Positions 32,707 through 39,904 of a DNA stretch of 64,000 bases are shown piece after piece (position 1 is the stretch's first letter; each line of letters starts with the position of its first letter). This DNA comes from Oscillospiraceae bacterium (GTDB lineage: Bacteria; Bacillota_A; Clostridia; Oscillospirales; Oscillospiraceae). The position numbers were made by a program, and so were the translations under genes. The stretch is from NCBI GenBank assembly GCA_017470325.1, contig JAFUES010000032.1:1-64000 (forward strand), given 5' to 3'. The notes beneath the pieces are model-generated. The model was not told the origin of the DNA. It did no database searches and was given only the letters and a program-made list of their open reading frames with translations.

Positions 32707-34015
32707 CCTCTATCACGAGGGGCATGCCAAGCTTCTGGAGCGGGCAAAGGCCCTTGGCGACCGGTTGATCGTGGGCGTGACCACCGACCAGTACGCCTAT
32801 CAGAGGGGAAAGTTCTGCACAGTGGATCCGCTGGAAAAGCGGATGGAAGCCGTCAGGGCCTGTCCCTATGTGGATCAGGTGATCGTGGAGGACCACGACG
32901 GTCAGAAGGTGGAGGATATTCTTCGCTACCGGGCGGACATTTTCGCCATTGGGGACGACTGGCTTGGGAAGTTTGATTTCCTGGAATCTCTTTGTCAAGT
33001 GGTCTATCTCCCTCGCACGCCGGAGGTGTCGTCCTCTCTGCTGCGCTTTCGGAAATACCCCTATCTGCCCATGGGCCTGATCGGCTGCGGCCGGATCGCA
33101 GAGCGCTTCCTGCGGGAGGTCGGCTATGTGCGGGAGATTCAGGTCCCCTGTGTATACCACCCCAGACCGGACTCCTCTCTGAGTCTGCAGCGTTTTCTTG
33201 CCGCGCACACGGGGATCGCCAAGGTCCGGACGCTGGAAAAGCTGTTCGATCAGACGGAAGCCGTCTACATCGCCTCGCCCCATGAGACCCACTATACCTA
33301 TGCCAAGGCTGCGCTGGATGCCGGCAAGCATGTACTCTGCGAAAAGCCCTTGGCCTTTTCCCGCGTGGAGGCGGAAGAGCTTTTTCTACTGGCTCAGCGC
33401 AAGGGTCTGGTGTTGATGGAGGCGATCAAGACCGCCTACTGTCCGGGTTTTGTTCGGCTGTGTTCTCTCGTGAAAAGCGGCCTGATCGGAAAGGTCGTGG
33501 AGGTAAACAGCTGCTTTACCCGACTGACGCCGCAGGGCTGCCGGGAATGGAACGATCTTCGCTATGGCGGCAGCTTTACGGAGTTTGGCAGCTATGTGAT
33601 GCTGCCGATCGTCAAGCTGCTGGGCACGAAGGACCTGGAATTCACATTCCGGTCTGTGCGGGCAGAGTCCGGCTTGGACAGCTTTACCCGTTTGGATGTG
33701 GCCTGCGGGGATATGATGGCCAGCGGCCGCTGCGGTCTGGGCGCCAAATCCGAGGGCCAGCTTATCATTACCGGGACCCAGGGCTATGCCCTCGTTGAGG
33801 CGCCCTGGTGGAAAACGCAATCTTTTGAATTGCGATACGAAGATCCCCAGCGGAGAAAGCGCTTCAGCGCTGATTTTGAAGGCGACGGCCTTCGCTATGA
33901 GATCGGAGATTTCATGTACCGCGTACAGGGTCATCCGGGGCGGGAATTCAAGCTGACGCCGGAGGAGTCTGTCTGCATGGCCGGGATCTTCGAGGCCTTT
34001 CTGCAGCAGCGATGA
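32675..34015 (+). CDS. Fusion of a TagD-like cytidylyltransferase and a Gfo/Idh/MocA oxidoreductase
   Basis: 446 residues. Residues 1-~128 are a cytidylyltransferase: FGVFDLYHEGHAKLL has the nucleotide-binding H-x-G-H, and RTPEVSSSLLR stands where TagD-type enzymes have RTEGISTT. Residues ~130-446 are a Gfo/Idh/MocA dehydrogenase: Rossmann MGLIGCGRIAERFL, the catalytic EKP in LCEKPLAFS (~221), and a C-terminal beta-sheet domain. The combination suggests one protein that both reduces or oxidises a small polyol/sugar phosphate and activates it as a CDP derivative, suited to supply LicD transferases. The reaction order and substrate are inference. Overlaps licD copy 1 and abuts the phosphoesterase gene. 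Confidence 0.88.
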   Translation: MKTVITFGVFDLYHEGHAKLLERAKALGDRLIVGVTTDQYAYQRGKFCTVDPLEKRMEAVRACPYVDQVIVEDHDGQKVEDILRYRADIFAIGDDWLGKFDFLESLCQVVYLPRTPEVSSSLLRFRKYPYLPMGLIGCGRIAERFLREVGYVREIQVPCVYHPRPDSSLSLQRFLAAHTGIAKVRTLEKLFDQTEAVYIASPHETHYTYAKAALDAGKHVLCEKPLAFSRVEAEELFLLAQRKGLVLMEAIKTAYCPGFVRLCSLVKSGLIGKVVEVNSCFTRLTPQGCREWNDLRYGGSFTEFGSYVMLPIVKLLGTKDLEFTFRSVRAESGLDSFTRLDVACGDMMASGRCGLGAKSEGQLIITGTQGYALVEAPWWKTQSFELRYEDPQRRKRFSADFEGDGLRYEIGDFMYRVQGHPGREFKLTPEESVCMAGIFEAFLQQR

Positions 34016-35358
34016 AAGACGAAAGGCCGGTGGACCGGCTGTTTGATGATCCGATCCTGGAATGGGATCTGGCTGTGGACCCGAAGTCCGGGCTGCTGCT
34101 GCCGCAGCCGGGCAGTCTGGTGAATATCCTGCCCATCCCTGTCGTCGCCGGAGCTTGCGTGCGGCTGAAACGACAGGATCTCCGGTGCGGACTGTTCTGC
34201 TATTCGCGGGAGATCCCCGGGGACTTGATCCACACATATACCTATCAGCCGGAATCCAATTGGACGAGCTTCCGCCCTGACCGGTCGGGAGCCGACTGGG
34301 ATGGGACTTCCCGAACCTTGCCCTGTGACAGCTGTCTCCGTGTGGTGTTCAGCGGACTGGGCCGGACAGAGGAAGCGATCCATCTCCGGGATCTGATCGA
34401 GCTTCTGCCCGGTGCTGCTCCGGCTGCGGAGGAGCAGCCGGCCTGGCTCCGAACGGAGGTCGAAAAAACGGCAGCCCGGGCAAAGGACATCCGTCGGGCC
34501 GGAGATCTGACGCTGTTTCTTTTGGCGGACACCCACGACACCCTTGGCGGGATCTGGCCGGACACCCGGAGGAGTCTGGAATCCATGGCCGGACAGCTGC
34601 CGCCGGATGGGATCGTTCACCTGGGAGACTTTGTAGACGGCCTGCTGCCTGCAGCCTATACCAGGCTGTTCGTTCAGCGGCAGCTTCAACAGCTGCGTGC
34701 GATCTGCGGCAAGCTGTACTGCTGTATCGGAAATCACGACTGGAACACCTTCCGCGGCAACCCGGAGCGGTTTTATGAACGGGACTGTGCCGAGCTGTAC
34801 CTTGGCCGTCAAGAGTCCCGATATTATATCAATTTGCCGGAACACAAGCTGCGGATGTTTTTTTTGGACTCCTTTGATCCGGACAGAAAGGAGCGATATG
34901 GCTTCTCGTTCCGGGAGGCGCTGTGGTTTGCCCATTCCCTCAAAAGCACCCCCAAAGGCTATCAAATCCTGGTATTCTCCCATGTGACGCCGCTGGCTTC
35001 ACTCCATGTTTGGAGCAAACGGATCCGAAACGGAGAACTCATGCTCAGACTTCTGGAGCAAACGCAGCGCCGCCGGCCCGCTTCTGTGCTTGCCTGGATC
35101 CACGGGCACAACCACGCAGATCAGATCGACAGGAGCCGGAGCTTCCCGATCTTGGGGATCGGCTGCGCGAAGCTGGAGGATTTTTCGGAACACAAGCCTT
35201 CGGGCTCTGTGACCTACGCCCGCGAGCCCGGCACATCCTTGCAGGAGCTTTGGGACATACTGTTGGTCCACCCGGAGGGCGGTGGACTGGATCTGATCCG
35301 CTTCGGTGCGGGGGAAGATCGCCACGTAGAGACGGAGAATCACCATGATCACCATTGA
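34012..35358 (+). CDS. Calcineurin-like metallophosphoesterase with N-terminal extension
   Basis: 448 residues. The C-terminal ~285 residues are a dinuclear metallophosphoesterase with all five blocks in order: LADTHD, VHLGDFVDG, IGNHDWN, FSHVTP and IHGHNHAD. The N-terminal ~150 residues resemble no domain I can name; they contain several aromatic residues (YTYQPESNWTSF) and could be a beta-sandwich accessory module. No signal peptide or membrane span, so it should act in the cytoplasm, perhaps on a phosphorylated glycan precursor. Coupled to genes on both sides by short overlaps. Confidence 0.85.
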   Translation: MKDERPVDRLFDDPILEWDLAVDPKSGLLLPQPGSLVNILPIPVVAGACVRLKRQDLRCGLFCYSREIPGDLIHTYTYQPESNWTSFRPDRSGADWDGTSRTLPCDSCLRVVFSGLGRTEEAIHLRDLIELLPGAAPAAEEQPAWLRTEVEKTAARAKDIRRAGDLTLFLLADTHDTLGGIWPDTRRSLESMAGQLPPDGIVHLGDFVDGLLPAAYTRLFVQRQLQQLRAICGKLYCCIGNHDWNTFRGNPERFYERDCAELYLGRQESRYYINLPEHKLRMFFLDSFDPDRKERYGFSFREALWFAHSLKSTPKGYQILVFSHVTPLASLHVWSKRIRNGELMLRLLEQTQRRRPASVLAWIHGHNHADQIDRSRSFPILGIGCAKLEDFSEHKPSGSVTYAREPGTSLQELWDILLVHPEGGGLDLIRFGAGEDRHVETENHHDHH

Positions 35359-36157
35359 GGGAGAGCAGCTGCGCAGACTGCAGCTGACAGAACTGGAATT
35401 GCTGCGGGAGGTGGATCGGATCTGTCGCCTGTGCGGGATCCACTATACCATCATCGCCGGCACCATGCTGGGCGCGGTGCGCCACGGAGGGTTCATCCCC
35501 TGGGACGACGACGCTGACGTGGCCATGCTGCGCAGCGAATATCTTCGATTTCGGGACGCTTGCCGTCAGGAACTGGACACAAGCCGTTTCTATTTTCAAG
35601 ATCATGTCTGCACGCCCGGTTATCGCTGGGGTTACGGTAAGCTGCGGCGAAAGGACAGCCTGTTCCTTCGGAAGGATCAGGAGAACATGCCCTATGAACA
35701 GGGCGTTTTTATCGATATTTTCCCGCTGGACCCGGTGCCGGATCGCCTCGCGGCGCGGGCCATCGTCAATTTTCAGTGCTTTTGCGTGCGCAAAGCATTG
35801 TGGGCTCGGGTCGGCAAAGGGGCTGACCGGAGCCTGGTCAAGCGAGCGGTCTACCGTTGGCTTGACCGCATTCCGGAGCATACGATCCTGTCTGTTTATG
35901 AACATCTGATCCGCCAGGCGAACAAGAGAGATTCCGAATGGGTCCGGATCTTGATGTTTCCCACGCCGAACCGGCAATACGGCTACCGTCGGCGCTGGTA
36001 TGCCGGCGCTGAGCCGATCGTCTTTGAGGGCTGTGTATTCCCCGGTGTAAAGGACGCGGACGAATACTTGCGTTTTAAATTTGGGACCTATTGGGAGCTG
36101 CCTCCCGTGAAAGCGCGGAAAACGCATCCTGTCTCTGCTTTCCGCCTGCCGGAGTGA
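35345..36157 (+). CDS. LicD family phosphotransferase (copy 2)
   Basis: 270 residues. Core IAGTMLGAVRHGGFIPWDDD (~38-57) and the second LicD block QGVFIDIFPLDPVPD are intact. About the same size as copy 1 but clearly divergent in sequence outside the motifs, which suggests a different acceptor or donor rather than a recent duplication. Starts inside the end of the phosphoesterase gene. Confidence 0.9.
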   Translation: MITIEGEQLRRLQLTELELLREVDRICRLCGIHYTIIAGTMLGAVRHGGFIPWDDDADVAMLRSEYLRFRDACRQELDTSRFYFQDHVCTPGYRWGYGKLRRKDSLFLRKDQENMPYEQGVFIDIFPLDPVPDRLAARAIVNFQCFCVRKALWARVGKGADRSLVKRAVYRWLDRIPEHTILSVYEHLIRQANKRDSEWVRILMFPTPNRQYGYRRRWYAGAEPIVFEGCVFPGVKDADEYLRFKFGTYWELPPVKARKTHPVSAFRLPE

Positions 36158-36187
36158 GCGGCTGGGTCCCCGGGAAAGAGGGCAGTC

Positions 36188-37033
36188 ATGCGGACAGAAG
36201 AATTGCTGCGGGAACTGCATAGAAGGGAGATCGTTGTGTTCGGCACGGGTTTCGTGGCGGAGCGCTTTTGGTTGGCGCTGGAGCGGACACAGGCCGCAGA
36301 CCAGGTCTCCTTTTTCATGACCACCGCACAAGTACCGACGGGAACGACCTTTCACGGCCGTCCGGTCTGCCGGCCGGAGGAACGCTCCCTGGATGCGGAT
36401 AGTCTGTTTTGTCTGGCGGTCCATGAGTCTCTGTTGCCGGAGCTGGAAGCTCTTCTGCCCGGACAGCTGATGGACCGTGGGATCTGGATTTATCCGAATC
36501 TCTGGGAGTTGCTGTGCGGGCCGGCACTGGGGACCGGCATTATGCTGTCCCGCCGGAAGCTGCTGACTCGACAGGATCCCGGCTGCAACTGGATCACTGT
36601 TCGGTACGCCGCTATCCGGGACCTGCTGCGTCAGGACCCCGGCGCTGCGGCAAGCGCTGACCGTTACCGCCGGGCCATGGCTGTTCATTGCGGCCCGGCG
36701 ACCGCCGAAAAGCGGTTTCGGGCCTTGGAACGACTGGCCCGCTCTGTGCAGGAGCGGGGCCTGGATCCGGACCGGCCTCTGATCGTGGACACCCATGGCC
36801 ACATCCTGGACGGGCTGCATCGCTTTGCCGCAGCCTGTGCGCTCAGGATCGAAGATATCCCCTGTACGATCCTCCCTGTCAGCGAAGTGTTTGCACAGAT
36901 CCTGGACGACAAAAACCGTCTGCCGGACCAGGTGCTGCGGGAGAGCGGTTTTTCCGAAAGGGATATGGAGTGGATCCGCCTTGCCAAAGCGGAGCTGATC
37001 GAAAGCGGCAAAGGAGGGGTACAAATTGGATAA
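36188..37033 (+). CDS. Rossmann-like module plus ParB/sulfiredoxin-fold domain protein
   Basis: 281 residues. Residues ~12-75 match a sensory Rossmann-like module also found in two neighbouring proteins (IVVFGTGFVAERFWLAL...FHGRPVCRPEE). Residues ~185-245 fit the ParB/sulfiredoxin fold: RGLDPDRPLIVDTHGHILDG followed by LHRFAAACALRIEDIPCTIL. In ParB-like proteins this core binds nucleotides; SerK and SbnI of the same fold are serine kinases. A nucleotide-dependent small-molecule kinase feeding the glycan pathway is one reading; a regulatory role is another. Function not established. Starts 30 nt after licD copy 2. Confidence 0.7.
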   Translation: MRTEELLRELHRREIVVFGTGFVAERFWLALERTQAADQVSFFMTTAQVPTGTTFHGRPVCRPEERSLDADSLFCLAVHESLLPELEALLPGQLMDRGIWIYPNLWELLCGPALGTGIMLSRRKLLTRQDPGCNWITVRYAAIRDLLRQDPGAAASADRYRRAMAVHCGPATAEKRFRALERLARSVQERGLDPDRPLIVDTHGHILDGLHRFAAACALRIEDIPCTILPVSEVFAQILDDKNRLPDQVLRESGFSERDMEWIRLAKAELIESGKGGVQIG

Positions 37034-38660
37034 CGCGCGAAACGACCCGGAGATCAGCGTGATCCTTCCGGTATTCAATGTGGAAGCGTATTTGGATATC
37101 TGCATGGAATCTTTGGTGAAGCAGAGCTTCGCAGATTTTGAGATCCTGCTGATCAACGACGGCTCTACCGACGGCTCTGCCGCAAAGTGTCGGCAGTGGC
37201 AGGCAAAGGACCCGCGGGTCGTTTTTATCGACAAGGAAAACGAAGGCGTCGCAGCCACCAGAAATCTTGGACTGCGGCTGGCCAAAGGCACCTATATCGC
37301 CTTTGTGGACCCGGACGATTGGGTAGATCTTCGCTACCTGGAAAAGCTGCGTCAGAAGCTGTTGGAGACCGGCGCCGACCTGGTGGAATGCGATCTGTGG
37401 CGATATGACAACCGCACCGGAAAGCAGATCTATCGGAGCTGCTACGGGAGGATGGGCCGCCCCTATACCTTGAAAGAGCACATGAAATATGGGCCGACGG
37501 CCTCGTATAAGATCCTGTCCCGCCGAGCGCTCTGGCTTGAGCACGGCGTGCACATGCCCAGCGTGTCCTTTGAGTCTCCTGCCGTGTATTCACTGATGCT
37601 GGCTCTGAGCGGCCGTGTAGAAAGCGTGCGGGAACCGCTCTATTATTACCGCCGGTTTCGGGAAAACTCCCTGATCGAGACCGGATATGCCAACCGTGAC
37701 GGCAGCGCCAACAACACCCTCGCCATAGAGGCGATGCAGTTTCTGCTGGATGAGTTCAAGCGCTGCGGCCTGTATGAGACTTACCGGGACACGCTGGAGG
37801 GCGTAGTCAAATATCGTTTGAGCGATATCCTCGCCACACAGTTTCACCGCAAGCCGCAGGCAGACTACCTGGAACTGGTTCGGCAATACCGGCAGTTCCT
37901 GGATCGGGCTTTCCCGGAAGGCCATAACGAGGTATATCTGACCTGGGGCGGCTATAATCTGAACCGGATCCTGAGCCATATGAATTGGCTGCACGACCCA
38001 TACTGCCGCTTCAATTTCTCCAGCATGGCCGCCGTGGGCGGCGCCGGTCTCCGGGAGCACCGGGAGATCGATCACAAAAACCGATATCGGAAACTGATGC
38101 TGGAACGGGAACATGAGGGAAGTGTCTGGCGTATCGCTGAACAGATGCAGCCAAAGTTTTTGTTCTTGGACCTCATGGAGGAGCGTTTCGATTTGGTGGA
38201 GCAGGACGGCCGCATCCGGACCCGCAGCGACGCCTATCTGGGCAGTCCCACGGAGTTGGCCGCCGGTGGTCGTGTAATCGCCCTCGGCAGCGAAGAGCAC
38301 CGTTTGCTCTGGGAAGCCGGCGCGCGCGCCTTTTTTCAGCGGCTGCGGCTGCTTGTTCCCGGGATCCGTGTGGTGATCCTGGAAAACTACCTTTGTGAGC
38401 GATGCGGCGACCTGGCGGGAACGGAAGCTTTTCCGGAGTTGGATGAAATTCGCCGGACAAACCGGGAATTGGAGCAGGCCTACGCTTTTTTGCGTTTGCT
38501 CTGTCCCGACGCGCTGTGGATCCGAACTGCGCAGGAGCCGCTGTATTTTACCGACAGAAACTATGAATATGGCGCGATCCCTTCGCACCTGAATGAGATT
38601 GCAAACCAGCAGATCGCAGAGCGGATCGAAGCTCTGCTGACAAGAGAAAGGGAAGATTGA
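37026..38660 (+). CDS. Family 2 glycosyltransferase fused to a DUF6270-like domain
   Basis: 544 residues. Start is TTG at 37026, with AAAGGAGG nine nt upstream; it overlaps the preceding gene by eight nt. N-terminal GT-A domain: ISVILPVFNVEAYLD, INDGSTDGS, and the metal-binding FVDPDDWVD. From ~365 to the end a second domain (FLFLDLMEERFDLVE, IRVVILENYLCER, LNEIANQQIAERI) looks like DUF6270, an SGNH-like module found in capsule loci. No membrane spans. The second domain might esterify or de-esterify the glycan; this is inference. Confidence 0.85.
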   Translation: MDNARNDPEISVILPVFNVEAYLDICMESLVKQSFADFEILLINDGSTDGSAAKCRQWQAKDPRVVFIDKENEGVAATRNLGLRLAKGTYIAFVDPDDWVDLRYLEKLRQKLLETGADLVECDLWRYDNRTGKQIYRSCYGRMGRPYTLKEHMKYGPTASYKILSRRALWLEHGVHMPSVSFESPAVYSLMLALSGRVESVREPLYYYRRFRENSLIETGYANRDGSANNTLAIEAMQFLLDEFKRCGLYETYRDTLEGVVKYRLSDILATQFHRKPQADYLELVRQYRQFLDRAFPEGHNEVYLTWGGYNLNRILSHMNWLHDPYCRFNFSSMAAVGGAGLREHREIDHKNRYRKLMLEREHEGSVWRIAEQMQPKFLFLDLMEERFDLVEQDGRIRTRSDAYLGSPTELAAGGRVIALGSEEHRLLWEAGARAFFQRLRLLVPGIRVVILENYLCERCGDLAGTEAFPELDEIRRTNRELEQAYAFLRLLCPDALWIRTAQEPLYFTDRNYEYGAIPSHLNEIANQQIAERIEALLTRERED

Positions 38661-38662
38661 TC

Positions 38663-39898
38663 ATGGTCCACGTTTCCATCGTGATCCCGGTATACAATGT
38701 GGAGGCCTGGCTCCCGGCCTGTCTGGACAGTGTGTTGGGCCAGACGCTGCGAGAACTGGAAGTCATCTGCATCGACGACGCCTCGCCGGACGGCTGTCCG
38801 GCGATCCTGGACGACTATGCCCGGCGGGATCCACGGGTCCGGGTGATCCATCTGCCGGAGAACCATCAGCAGGGCTACGGGCGCAACCGGGGCTTGGAGG
38901 CCGCGCAGGGGAAGTACGTGTATTTTCTGGATTCCGACGACATGATCACCCCCGACGCCATGGAAAAGCTCTTCACACTGGCCGAGCGGGATCGGCTGGA
39001 CGGGATCTTCTTCGACTCCCAGGTGCTGTTTGAAAGTGAGGAGTTGGCAAAAAAGAATGCCAACTATCCGGACCGGCGCCACGGAAGCTACGAGGACAAG
39101 GTGTACACCGGGCAGGCGCTGTTCGACGCTTTTATAGAGCAACAGGAGTGGACCTGCTATGTGCAGCGGCAGTTTTGGAATCGGGATTTCATCCTGCGCA
39201 ACGACGTTTGGTTCCCGGAATCGACCGAGCATGAGGATGAATTCTTCCCCTTTAAGGCCCTGCTGCTGGCCCAGCGGGCCCGCTATGTGCCGGAGCTCTT
39301 TTTTATCCGCCGGTATCGGGAAAACTCCGTCATGACCCGCCCCGCTCACCCCAAAGATTTTCACGGATATTTCATCAATTACTGTCGGATGATCGATTTT
39401 GTAGAGTCTGCGGGGCTCAAAAGCCGCTCCATCGATCTCAACATTGTCCACATGTATGAGCGGATGCTTCGTTTTTATCCTCTGTTCGCAGCGCAGCAGG
39501 ATCCGGATGCCTGGTTTCAGACCGAAGCAGAAAAGGCCCGCTATCGATTCTTTGATTACTCCCAAAAAGCAAAAATCTACTATGAGGAAAAGCTTCGGGC
39601 TTTTGATGTTGTGATTCCGAAGACCTGTCAAATCTGGATCTATGGGGCTGGCATCATTGGGAAACGGGCTTTTGAAACGATGGTAAATAACGGCTATCTC
39701 GTGCAGGGGTTTCTTGTCACAAGCAAAGCGGGAAATCCCGACATCCTGCTGGGCCGGGAAGTTTTGCCGATCTCAGATGTGACGCTAGACGAGAACAGTG
39801 TCGTCGTAATCGCCGTATCCTCTGGATATCACGATGAAATGCGCACAGTGGCGGAGGAAAAGGGTTGGCGCTACTGTTTCTATCCAAATGGAAGATGA
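38663..39898 (+). CDS. Family 2 glycosyltransferase with C-terminal Rossmann-like module
   Basis: 411 residues from the ATG at 38663; a TTG two codons earlier is the alternative. GT-A core: VSIVIPVYNVEAWLPAC, IDDASPDGC and YFLDSDDM with the DxD-type metal site, then STEHEDEFF, typical of the acceptor side. After ~315 a module begins with QIWIYGAGIIGKRAFETM and FLVTSKAGN, homologous in layout to the modules in the genes at 36188 and 39905. Transfers an unknown sugar to the cell-surface glycan. Seven nt separate it from the HAD gene. Confidence 0.87.
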   Translation: MVHVSIVIPVYNVEAWLPACLDSVLGQTLRELEVICIDDASPDGCPAILDDYARRDPRVRVIHLPENHQQGYGRNRGLEAAQGKYVYFLDSDDMITPDAMEKLFTLAERDRLDGIFFDSQVLFESEELAKKNANYPDRRHGSYEDKVYTGQALFDAFIEQQEWTCYVQRQFWNRDFILRNDVWFPESTEHEDEFFPFKALLLAQRARYVPELFFIRRYRENSVMTRPAHPKDFHGYFINYCRMIDFVESAGLKSRSIDLNIVHMYERMLRFYPLFAAQQDPDAWFQTEAEKARYRFFDYSQKAKIYYEEKLRAFDVVIPKTCQIWIYGAGIIGKRAFETMVNNGYLVQGFLVTSKAGNPDILLGREVLPISDVTLDENSVVVIAVSSGYHDEMRTVAEEKGWRYCFYPNGR

Positions 39899-39904
39899 GA
39901 TTTC

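Noticed and set aside
35045..37291. 748-codon minus-strand open frame in the glycan locus
   Set aside because: It runs across parts of four plus-strand genes with clear LicD, phosphoesterase and glycosyltransferase motifs and has no domain of its own.
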